Below, in pieces: positions 36,602 to 48,900 of a stretch of 64,000 nt of DNA; positions within the stretch are counted from its first letter, which is position 1; every line of letters starts with the position of its first letter. The DNA comes from Trichoplusia ni. Taxonomy: Eukaryota; Arthropoda; Insecta; Lepidoptera; Noctuidae. The notes beneath the pieces were generated by a model. That model was not told the DNA's origin and made no database searches. It saw nothing but the letters and a program-made list of their open reading frames with translations. The stretch spans positions 3,844,001 to 3,908,000 of the forward strand of contig NC_039488.1 of assembly GCF_003590095.1 (NCBI RefSeq), given 5' to 3'. The position numbers and the translations under genes were made by a program.

Positions 36602-38508
36602 GTTTTTATTTATTTGTGTTATAAGCGCCTAGTTGATTATTGTTGTTTCTAGATATTATTAAAAATATCCATTTTTCAACTAAACCAGAGGTTCTACCCC
36701 TTTTTTCGTAAGGCGGAGAAATCTTCATGGCTACCTCGTCTCATTCTGGGACCACATTCGTAAAGCAGCAATGAGAAATGTTACAATAATAGGGAGATAT
36801 AATCACGTTTTTGTTTGTCAACGGTTACAACAGCGTTGCCAGATTTTTTTTTTTTGACAAGTCGGGACTTTTGTTCTTTTGAGTTAAAATAGCGGGATTT
36901 GACATGCCTTGGCATTCCTGTTGAGTAGTAAAAGTAGAATGCTTATGTAGTGCATGTAAAATTCTTATGCTGTAATATATTATATTATTATTACAGCATA
37001 TTACAGATATAATTATTATTGCTTTTCTCTTTTTTCGTGTAATACCTATAATTTGTAGGTATACTTATGTACCAACATTGTAAGCTTCAGCAAAATTTAG
37101 TTCATTGTTAAGTTTCCTTTTCTATAAAACTATAACTTAAACTTTTACTTCCCATGACTATAAATTATACTCATGGGATACGTCTCTACCCTTCAATAAT
37201 TGACGGACGGGTTCATACAAAGTGGTGAGTGACTAAATGACAGCTGAAATGAGCCGTTTAATAAAAAAGTAATCAACTAAAATGATTTTTCCAGACCGTA
37301 GTTCTGAGGTATGAAACATTTAAAATATTTATAAACTAATTATTTTAACCTCCCCCTTTTTTAAGTCGGTTGAAAATGTTGAATGGCACAAAGTATAGTT
37401 ATGATTCAGGGGATTTGACTGCTATAAGTAAGTATATATTATAGCCGTCCACCCATTTTACAAGCTTTTATTTAACTTGCAAATTGCCATGTTTGTATGT
37501 TTGTTTAGATCAAATCTTGCCAGTCAAATTAGAACCACTTCCAATTACTCAATCGATCTGAAACTTGGTGTTAATATAGAACCCCGATGACAATGCAATA
37601 ATATGGTGACAGCGATCTGGTGGTGCAGCCAGGATCGTCTGCCCCCGAGAGAACTCCTCAATGGTCAATAGTACACAACTAAAACTTGGAAACCAGATAA
37701 CAATGCAATAATATACAATGCATAAGGGTTTTTACGTTACGCCTTAAGAAGAGTCAAATCGCTAGAAGGTTTCCTTATTTAAGAATCTGACTGTACGAAA
37801 TTAATAGGTAAACGACCACGCAACAGTGACGCACTAAATGAAATGGAACGACTGTGAAATATGTCCAAGGAAAAATAAAAAATTTAAAATAAAATAAGTG
37901 TAAAAAAAAACAATTTTAAAAACAAGCTTTTGCTCAAATGCTCTAAAAAGGACAAAATAAATAAATATTTACTTGTGTAAAAAATTAAATATAAATTTTT
38001 AATTTGAAACAAATAATTCAACGACAAAATGCATTAACATAGAATAATACGGGGATTAACGCACGTTGTAACCTGGTCAAAACGTCCGGCTTATCAAGGT
38101 AAAATTCGCGTTAATCCCCGTATTCTTCTATGTTAATATAATTATGCAACGCGAAAGTTTAAATGTAAGGACAAAATGTCATATAACATACTTTACACAG
38201 GTAAATCTCGCAACAAGCTTTTAGATTATATGTTAAAGTTATATATTTGATTTAATTTAAAGTTTATTTTGTCCTTTTAGAGCATTTAAATAAAAGCTTG
38301 TTTTTTAAATTGTTATTTTAATAGTTATTTTATCGAAGATTTTACTATATTCAAATGTGAAACCTCTCATTTTTTTGTTAAAAAATACCTTTAAGTAAAC
38401 ACTAAATTGAATCCGAATAAAGATGCAAAACTGTGTTATTATAGTATCGTAAAAGTTAATCATACTCACGCTCCTTGTTATTAAATTCGTGAGGATTTAG
38501 AGGAGCAT
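36602..38508. other. Intergenic region with a nested fold-back element
   Basis: No gene is seen between the GGT 3' end and the MITE at 38509. A small hairpin ('tatgctgtaatat' with an inverse) lies near 36967-37010. The region 37911-38311 is a double inverted repeat described separately. The remainder is AT-rich. Confidence 0.5.
37911..38311. repeat. Nested double inverted repeat (fold-back element)
   Basis: The outer arms are about 50 bases: 37911-37961 ('aacaagcttttgctcaaatg', 'ctctaaaaaggacaaaata') and the near-inverse 38262-38311. The inner arms are 30 bases: 38033-38062 and 38108-38137, containing 'tacggggattaacgc' and its inverse, with one mismatch. The inner loop is 45 bases. No coding capacity; it is probably a fold-back MITE with another palindrome inside. 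Confidence 0.65.
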
Positions 38509-39618
38509 TAAGGCGTAACCGCACGCTATCGCTCGTCGTTCGTTTACAGCGACAAACCCGATCACGTGACCCTATTTTATAAATTTCCCGCGACTCGAAA
38601 AGTCGCTGCTTCATGCAGGACTCTCATGGAGTCGCTCGTCGCTCGATTGCAGCGACAATCTAGTCGAGCGACCCCATTTTAAATTTCCCGAAAAACAAAA
38701 CATTAATATCTATAATCTAATTGTGAACTGGCTATTATGTAGATACAAGTGTGATTAAAAGTTATAAAGGTACATTTTTTAATTAAACATTCAATTCTCT
38801 GGAAGTAAGGCGCAATAACCATTTAATTTCATTCGTCTGTAAGATGTTACGTGGTGAATCTGACTGCCCTGAGTTGGTGTCCCAGGTAGTCCGTCTTTAT
38901 GTTCCCATGGTACCCAAAATGCAGCTCAGACCACGCACCTATCCTTTGCTGGCCGTACCTGAAGCTCGCACTGTCTCACACACTAACTCTCCGCTCATCC
39001 GTGCGCTCACTCTGCTCAACGCTCTCTTGAAGTCAGAACCTGAATGCGATCTGTTTGCGACGACGAAATGGGTGGATTTTTGTTATATGTGTTTGAAATT
39101 CTGTGAGTTGAGGAACGAAAGGTGATTGTTTACTGTTTCTTATGTGTTTGTTTATTGTTGTTTAATTCTTGTTTATGTGTAAATTTTATAATTTGTAGAC
39201 TTTTGTCCCCTTTTTTAGTGTTTAAGTTTCTGTTGTAATTGTATTATCTGACTGCCCAACGATTTGGTGTAAACTGTTATGTTGTGTATGTTATTTGATA
39301 AATAAATAAAAATAAAATAAAAAAAAATTAAACTCGATAAAACTGTACAATAAGGAAACAAAATTATTGTTTAAACGTACATTGTGTCCATACTATTTTT
39401 TCCCAGCGACAAAGCTCAACATCCTGAGCTTTATCACTATATATCACATGACCAGATTTGTCGCAGTGACTGCAAAGGCCGTAGCTCAACATTTTCAGCT
39501 TTGTCTCTACCTTTCCTGCGACCATATTTTGTCGCTTTTTCGAGACGCGGGATATTTAAAAATGGGGTCAACTGATCAGATCGCGAGCGACGAGCGACCA
39601 TGAGGTTACGCCTTTAGC
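38509..39618. mobile_element. MITE family C carrying a LINE 3' end
   Basis: The outer ends are 'taaggcgtaaccgcacgc' and 'gaggttacgccttta', with inner 'cgctcgtcgttcgtttaca' and 'gcgagcgacgagcgacca', matching the element at 7227-7891. Its interior is interrupted by about 640 bases that carry a non-LTR retrotransposon C-terminus and an A-rich tail. Confidence 0.65.
38844..39125 (+). pseudogene. Non-LTR retrotransposon ORF2 C-terminal fragment
   Basis: The frame encodes LVSQVVRLYVP, then MQLRPRTYPLLAVPEARTV, then NSPLIRALTLLNALL and DFCYMCLKFCE, stopping at 39125. This wording (basic segment, L.VP..RT, SPL.RAL.LLN) is the extreme C-terminus of several insect LINEs of the Jockey/CR1 group. A 3' UTR of about 170 bases and a tail 'aataaataaaaataaaata' follow. 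The RT and endonuclease are missing, so it is a 5'-truncated dead copy sitting inside the family C MITE. Confidence 0.65.
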
Positions 39619-39970
39619 AAACGTTATACAAAATTCTAAAATTTGAAGTTCTTCTACCTACCACAAACGTCTAATTTAATTTACGTACCTACTAAAAGGC
39701 TTCAAAAACACTTATTCAAAACAATCTTATCATAGATTTACAAGAATTACGTTGTAACACTTGAATTAATGTGACAGTTATAAACATTCTCCATGAAACT
39801 GACACTTGTCAATTTTCGCGGTATGTTTGCAGATTGCGGTTGCTTTGTCCGACACATATAATAATTTGTGTATTTCATTGTATTTAAACGTTAATTTCTA
39901 TTGAGGATTGCGACTAGCACACCAGCAGTAATATAGTGTTCAAATTGACAGTGGTAAGACCGGCTTCATA

Positions 39971-42900
39971 ATGAGTCACAAACTTTCCGAAGGATCTCTG
40001 GAGGTAAGATGTTCTTTACTATCTTTTCAAGTAGAATAAAATTATTGATAGTTAATAGTTTTTATTATTTAGTTTAATATTTAATGAGTTCTAGGAAGAT
40101 TTTGTAAGAGCTAATTTGCTTCTTACCATAAGGTACTGACCAAACCTACCTTCAAACTTATGATTTCTTTACTCAAAACAAGTTCAAACAGGAATGGACC
40201 GATCTCCATTTGATACGGTACTTCACGAAGAGTAAACAGTCTTGATGTGAACTTTACTAAAATAAATAATTAACGAACTAGTGCATTTGAGTTTGATTTG
40301 ATAATCATTAATTTTGTTTTATATTCCTTTGCCATCAAATTACATTCTTTAAAAAAAAATGAATAAAACAAACAGGTTGAGCTAAATAAATTGTTAAAAA
40401 AGTATTAAAGTCCTTATAAAATTATTTACCTTTTGATCTGGAAGTGTTGACTGATCACCACAATAAGTATAATAATTATGAAAAGTTCATTGAGTGAGTG
40501 AACCTACAAAAATGGATAAAAGCTGATTATATAAGGAGATCATATTGCCTTACAAACTAATGCATGAGTAAATTACTTCTATATTATAATACTTTTAGTA
40601 TATTTGTTTTGGGTATCTTGATTGTTGCTCTAAATTGGGATTTAGAAACATTTATGTTCAAACTAAGTTGTTAGAAACAAATTGTATTTCATAAGTACTT
40701 AAAAAATGGATTAATAATAAATCCTGTATAACAGACTCAGTCAATACTCATGTAAATACTCTTAGTCAAAACTTAGTAAACAGTAACTTACTAAACAATC
40801 TTCTATATTGTTAATCCACTCTGTTATCTATCTTGACATTAATGTCAGCTTATGCGGCTAAACTCTTCTTCAACACAACACAAGTTCTTAGACCTGTGGC
40901 AACAAATGACATGAACAGAAGCACAATTGCACCGTAATTATTAGAATATATTCTTCTCAAGTACTTAAGTACACCTAATTAATAAATACATGATATTATC
41001 ATGACAAGGCAAAAGAAGCATTGGTCATTCAGGAGCAAGATGGGTCGATGACATAGTAAAGGTCTCGGGTTGAGTCTGGCTGAGACTGGCACAGAACCAT
41101 AGCATTTGGCATGAGAAAGGGGAGGCCTGTGCAGTGGGAGGATTAAAGCTGTGGATGATGATGACGATTATTGTACCAACTAGCCAACTAATAAGAGAAA
41201 AGCCTGTCATACATACTAAAATCATGTTTGTTGTATTTATTGTAGGTGATAATGAATGGTGGACATTACGATAGGCCAGTCATGCAAGTACTAGGCAGTA
41301 AAAAGATTCAAGGAAGCGGTGCAAATGAGAGGTTCCGATTACTTGTGTCTGACGGCAAGCATTCTCACAGCTTTGCTATGCTTGCCACGCAACTTAATGA
41401 TAAGCTGATCTCCGGTGAACTGTCTGATTACTCGGTTGTTCAGATTGATCGCTTTGTGACGTCACTGCTGAAAAATACTGGCAAGGGAGAGAAGTATGTT
41501 GGTTTTTCTTATTTTTTGTGCTTTGTTGCCCCTCTACTTTTATAGGTGCAATCGAGGTATAGGAGACAATAAACAGAATTTCAATTAAAAAAATATATGA
41601 TGAGCAACTCTTTTGTAAACTTTGGACTTTTCTCAAGTAAACTTTAATCCCGCCTGTTAAATGAAATGAACAATTATTTAAATACATATTGTAACACTAT
41701 ACACAAACATTAGATATCAAAGTTTTTTTTACAGGCGTGTTATGATAATATTAGATATTACAATTCTTTCCCCTGGGAGTGAAGTGGGTAAAAAGCTGGG
41801 TAACCCCGAGACGTGGACGGAGGAGTCAGCGGCGGCGGCGCAGGCGAGCACGTCGGCGGCGCCTCGCCCCGCGCCCGCCGCGCCGTCACCGCAGCTCAAG
41901 CCGCAACCTACGCAGGCACCTAACTTGGACTCCAGCTTACTGTCTGCACAGATGACACATCCTATCTCAAGCCTAAGCCCCTACCAGAATAAGTGAGTAA
42001 TCTGTGAAAAAATTGTCACGTTTCATATAGTTCGTAATTATTTTTTGTATTACTGCTCGTGATGACGACCAGTTACGAACCTGACTGTTCGAAGACGACG
42101 TAGGTTCCGAAGAATATCTAAAGAAAATTTTCAAGATTGTATTTTTGCAATGGTGTAATGGCATATTTTTTTGATATAAATTATAGAACAAGGATGACAA
42201 CAATTTGTGTAAAGTGATTTATTGTAGGTAAATCATAATATTATAAATTAATTTAACTGACAGTGCTGTTAAATAAAGGTAAGTTACTGTTGAGTGTATT
42301 AAAATTTTAATATCATTATATTTAACTCATTTCAATGTAGTATCCAAAATTTTCATTATTATGTTATAAGCATCATATCAGTATATTGTATGTTAAGCCT
42401 GAGCTAAGCAGACAAAATTAAAAGTTGTTTGTGAAGCTTATAGTTTTCTAAGAAAGAATAGGGTATTAGATTTATAGATACGAAGATAGTATCCCTAATA
42501 ACTTAAATAAGAAAATGGTAAAATTATTTCTAGTCGAATCCCCAATGCTTTGTTATGTAAAGGTTATCTTTAAATGCCTTGTATAATATTATGTGTAATT
42601 GTATTACAGAAAATCAAGGACTACCGCCACAAATGCGCAGGTTAATGCTTTGATAGACTTTGTATCAGAACATTCGGAGATGGTTTCTGGTATCGCGCAC
42701 AGTGTTCTCGGGCGCAGCGCAGATAACATACTATGGTCACAACTCACTGAAATGCTCAATAATCTTGGGGGCGCTAAGAAGACTGTTACGCAATGGAAAA
42801 GGGTAGATACAAATCATTGCAATTATAAAAATAAGGGCTTTGATCACTTTGCTAAACATTATTCAACATCATTCAGCCGAAAGACGTCCTCTGCTGGACA

Positions 42901-45900
42901 TAGGCCTCCCCCAAGAAGGAGAGTGCCATAATCCCCACGATTGGCAGGCGGGTTGGCAATCGCAGTATGGCTGTTAAAGTACTCAGAGAACGCTGCTGCC
43001 CATTCTGTAGCTTTATTTATTTATTATTCTAATCCTAGTTCGTATTAGAAAAGCGGTCGTGGACTGCGTGGCGAAAAATTACAAATAATGTTAAATCTTA
43101 CCTACGAAAGACAAATGGACAAAGAAAAATATAAACAAAAATCGAAAACCTAAGCAGCTACCAATAAATACTTGTTTTTTTTATTATAGACGATCTTTGC
43201 CCTGCTATGTGTTATTAATATGCCTTTAAATTAAATGAAAACTCATTAATTGGTCGTCAGCAATGGTTGCATTAATATAATATTACATTCTGGATACTTG
43301 TCAATCACAGAAAACTGAACTGAATGTTAAAACTTTTTATATCTATTTAGGTTTGGTCGCATAGAAGACATGTGGCCATAAAACGTATTTCATATTTGCA
43401 ATCAACCCACAACATGAATTATGAAAACCATCTAAGTGATAATGACAAGAAAATCAAGGCTATTATAGGATCATCTATTACTGATCCTGTTGCAGAGGTA
43501 TTTCATTTGTTCTACAAGTTTTTATTTATTCTGTAACTGTGTGTTTTGTCTATAATCTATTCTTCAAAATGACCCGCTTCCCTCTTTACTTATATTCCTT
43601 TTTTGAAATTTCGTTTACGTTTGCACGCACACTGGTCCTTTTCACACGAAATTACGGAAAATGTGGATATCGCTGGTCGTACGACCGATACGCAAACACC
43701 ACCTTTATGGCACTAAAGTAAGAGTTGAGAATTGCATGAAAACTTTAGCAGTAAACTGCTAACTTTCATCCAACAGTTGATTCTTTGCCACAATGCTTGA
43801 AGTATTTTTAAACTGTATCAAACTGCAGGTTTCCGATCAAGATGCATCTCTAGAGAATGTTGATGAAAATGAGAACCAGGAAAAGGATGATCAAAATGAA
43901 GCTCAAGAGAATGATGAATTAGATTGGCCGGATTGGGATCAACATATGCTCGAGGGTGCTTCCAATGCCTCGATAGACGCTTTCTCCGATGTTATACCAG
44001 AAAGCCCTGATTATGACGCCAATTCAGGTAATCATACAAACGTACAGGGCCCCAATTCTGCTATTTAAAATGGCCGATGAATTTGGCTTATAATGTCAAT
44101 TTTCCGTTTTATCTTCATCACTTTTCTACACAATAATTGGAAATTCAGTGTAGGACGCAACTCAAGGTCAATACAATTAAGTTCCAATTATTGTATTGGC
44201 AAAATGCGATAAATCTAAAGATAATAGGAATCATTTCAAGTTTAATTCAATTGCTATTCATTCATCGGCCATTGTAAAATAGCAGAATCGAAGCCCCGTT
44301 ATCAACATAATTCGATAAACAGAATTAGATTATTAACTGCCCGAAATTGCACCGTGATCTGACTGACGTTGCACCTCGACAGGTAATTGTGGATCCTGTT
44401 AGTATGTCGTAGTTCTCTGAATGAAAACGCATTAAAATCAACTTGCAATATATATTGGTATCAGTCATAAAAGATACCGCCAAAAACGTTGATAATATAT
44501 CATTAAATTGTGATCAAGATTTGATGATCGAAGAATATGTCGTGACAATATTAAAGCACAGTATAACAAATTATTATATTTATAATATAAGAATATATAC
44601 AATAGAAGTAGTCACATATGTATATACTTTAGATCTGAAGGTTTTCCAAAATATATATTGAGCATTTCATGGCACCGTATATATTTAAACTTGGAGAGTG
44701 TGAATTAATTCGAAACAAACTGACTGTACCGCATCCTCCTACGTGAAGTCAGGAACAGTCAATTTTTTTATTTGCGTGTGTCGTCATTCATTGAAAATAA
44801 TACTTCTGATCCTGAAAATTTCGTAAAATTCAATATTACAATTGAGTAAGAATTTCCACAATCATTTGGCAGATCCATCATATTCTTTCCGTTTTATTTT
44901 ACCATTTCTGTATCTCTTGCAGTCCCGCAGCTGAGGACCCTTAGTCAAACAGAACCGGCTTCAGGCCCTGAAATGGAACCATTTTGGAGGCAGTCCATCA
45001 ATATAGAGAAAGAGAAAAAGAAAGTGCTTGAGGGTATACTGGGTGAACTCAAAGAGTTGAATAAATTAATAAAGTCCGTTGTGGACAAAAATTGAATCTA
45101 GTTTTTTATTTGTTACTAATAATGTCATCTAAAAAATCTAAACTCATCGCTAGCTTCAGTCGTTGTTGCACAATGATTGTATTGCCAAACCCTTGCGTTT
45201 ATTTATAACAATTTATGCGTATTTTAAGTTACCGATTTTTTATTAAAATGACAATAATTAATATCGCTTACGATAATCAAATTTAAAAGATATTGTTCGG
45301 TGTGGGGGCTTTCTGATTAAAAGCGTCCTGATGCTTCGAGCTCAGAAGCCAGACTGCGGCAAAAATGATTGACGTAACTAACAAGCAATTGCAATATGTT
45401 TATAATTCCGGACACGTTTTGCTATCTAATCGCTGGAGTGGCCACGATATAAGTACTACATATACTAACTACTTATGTAAAACTTATTTTACATCCGTGT
45501 AATATTTTAATACTCAATTCTTTTATTGTAACCCACTACTTTTCTCAGCAATTTAAAATATTAAATATGTTTTATTAAAGACATGGCCAACTAATACAAT
45601 AGACTGCACCTGTATCCTGCCTTGTTACAGATGGGTGGTTAAGGCTCGTGTGATGAATAAGTCGGACATAAAGACATGGAACAATGCCCGCGGAGAAGGA
45701 AAATTGTTTAGCATGGACCTGTGCGATGAAAGTGGAGAAATAAGAGCCACGGCCTTCAAAAACGAATGTGATAAATTTTATGATATGATTCAGGTAAATA
45801 AAAGTACTCGCCATAATTTTACAGAAGAAGTAAAGAGGGGAGGATGGAATTTGAATTCCAAAATAATGATTTGTCAGTTATCCTCACCTCTATCCCTCTT

Positions 45901-48900
45901 TTATTAAATGAAAATTAAAAATGCCTCATAATCGTTACATTCGCTTAGACCTACAAAGCCACATAGCAAGCATACATTACACGGATAGCAAAGTGGTTGA
46001 GGTCACCAAGCCAAACCCACTGAGCGCGTCGTGTCGTGGGTTCGATCCCCGCGTAGGACAACCATTTGTGTGATCCACTAACTCTTGTCCTGAGTCTGGG
46101 TGTCATTGTGCATGTGATTTGTATGTTTGTGAAACTCCCCGCGACACAAGGAATTGAATTAATTACTGAGGGAGTCGTTTAAAAAAATATATTAGTCTCT
46201 GAAATGATTGCATAAATCTTTTCTAACACGACATGTGGTGTATAATCTGTCATAATAATATCATAAAGCGTCATTGCAAAGTGCTATCGAAGAGTCAATA
46301 ACTGCAATATACTTTCAGGTTTTATCTTGTCCTTTGTGATCTTACACCGTTTGTTGGATGACCTCATTAATGCTACGCTGCTGATAATAAAATTGTTGTA
46401 GTTAATTGTTTTAATGAAACGGCGATTAAATAAGAAATTTATTAATCTATATTTATTTAGCTGGACCTAGTAGTTTTACTGAAAAGTATTCTTCTGCCAA
46501 ATCGGTACTATGATATTTAGAGTGATAAGAAAGTACATCCTTCCACTTACTCGTAAAAATTGCTAGCATTTAACCAAACCGATGTCGGTTGTCATAAAAA
46601 TATTTAGCCAACTCCTTTTGTTTCAGATCGACAAAGTATACTATATAAGCCGCTGCACACTTAAAACAGCAAATAAACAGTACACTAGTATTAAAAACGA
46701 TTATGAGATGACTTTCACACCGAATACAGTGGTCGCCGAGTGTATGGAAGACTCGTCAACGGTTCCCTCTGTTAAATACGACTTCCTACCAATCAATGAC
46801 ATCGCCAGCAAGACTCCAGACACATTACTCGGTAAGATATAGAAAAAATCATCAATTTTATTACATATGTCCTTTTCTTAAGAATTTTTCAGGACTTTAT
46901 CTGACAAAACTGGAAAGTGTGATAAGTGATTGTAGCAGCAGGTTCAACCAAAATGGATTCACTCATTCAAGCGCTATAGTATAGTGCCACAGCCCACATC
47001 AGTCAATATGGTTGATTCAGTCCTGAAATTGCACTCTCGAATCAAACCAAAACCACGTAGCGATCCCGTGGTATCAGCGTCGTCAGCTCCCGATTGACCG
47101 TAGTTCCAACTCGTGCCACTAAACGAATTGGCGCTAGTCGCGGTTTCTGTAGAAGATACCAACTCGATTTTAATTTGGTTATAACGCGATAACGTAACTC
47201 GATTTTGTTGGGAGTAAGCCTACAGCAAATTTTTACTCGTGTTTCTAGTTTCCTAGTCTCAATAACAAATACCTACATATGTTTTGTAATTGACGATGCC
47301 CAATATTGACTATTTTATTCATAGTAAATATAAGAAATGTACTTTATTTAGACATTGTTGGCGTCTGCAAGTCCGCCGCCGATCTCCAAGAGCTTACTGC
47401 TAAGAGTTCAGGCAAACTACTGAAGAAAAGGGAGGTCACACTTGTCGACAACTCTGGTGGCGCTGTAAGTTATCTAAGTTCATTTTATAATTATTATTTA
47501 TCTTTAATCCTTTACTTGACAAATATTAATCTCAGACGCAGTCTTACACGAGTCCCATATCATAAACTGGAAGCGTTGGGAATATACTCAATTCGAAAGT
47601 AATTTTGTAATCACGTATAATAATGATTTTTATGAAAAAGGAAAAGCCTATTTTGATGATGATTGAAAAAGAGAGTACCTATATAAAAGATTGAAGTTAG
47701 AATACCTATTTAATATTTATTACTTTTTCAGGTTGGACTGACATTGTGGGGTAAAGAGGCTGAAAACTTTGATGGCTCCACTAACCCAATTTTAGCAATA
47801 AAAGTAAGTACACTCCTGCATTAAAAAAGCATCGCTGCAGAGAAGGTAATAGTAGTACTCAGCCATCAAATCACAAAGTATAATAGTTGTTTGTTTTATG
47901 TCATAGGTGACCTTTACCTCTCATCTATATGTGCATTAAAATGTTTTTTTTTTTGTTAAGGGTGCCCGTCTCACCGAATTTAACGGTAGCAAGTCTCTAT
48001 CTTGCTTGGCGAGTACCATGATCCGCCAGAACCCGGATCTTCCCGAAGCCCACAAGTTAAGGGGCTGGTACGACAACGGCGGTGCCGACATGGAAATCGT
48101 CAATATCTCAGCCAGGTTTGTGCTCATTTGCTAGTTTCAATACTGAAATAGAAATAATTGTGATAAGTAATCGTTTCCGGAAGCCGTAAGCGATGCGTAC
48201 ATAAGCACGAGGCGCGATGACTAATGCTAATACAAAAGAGATACGTGACTTCTGTACAAGTGCATAAACAACTGTCGTCTACTCGTTTAAATTCATCGTA
48301 TGTTCAGGTCTTCATTTATGTGTCGAATTCCTTCCATTGTCTATAACAATTTTTGCTTTTGTAATTGCTTGAACAAACCTCTACCTGTATGCATTCCACC
48401 TGGTCAGGGCTGGAGGCTATTCCGGCGGCAGCAGCGAGTGGATCAGCTTCGCGGACGCGGAGGCGCGCCAGCTGGGCGCCGGCGAGAAGGGAGACTACTA
48501 CAGCCTGCTCGGAGTCCTCACCTTCACCTTCGCCGACAACGCAGTGTATAAAGCCTGCCCTCAAGAACAGTGCAACAAGAAACTTGTCGACCAAGAGAAC
48601 GGACTGTATCGATGCGAAAAATGCAACAGAGAATATCCTAATTATAAATATAGACTTCTTTTGGCGGTAAATATGTTAATTTAACAATAACAGTCACATT
48701 TCTAGTAGATAGTTTTCAGGGTTATGTTCCCAAATATAAGCTTTTATTTAATGTATTTATGTAGAACCTGTTCTGTTTCAGTAGTGGAAATTTAAAATCA
48801 AGACTCGAATAAAAAAAATTCGAATAGCATGTACTGCACTCCTCATTAAATTGCGTGAATTTTATTTCCTTCATCAGGCTAATGTATCAGATCCCACGGG

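Noticed and set aside
41969..41998. RPA1 ending in intron 3 by reading into the TGA after SPYQNK
   Set aside because: The GTGAGT is a strong donor and the DBD-A exon at 45631 continues the conserved protein in phase.
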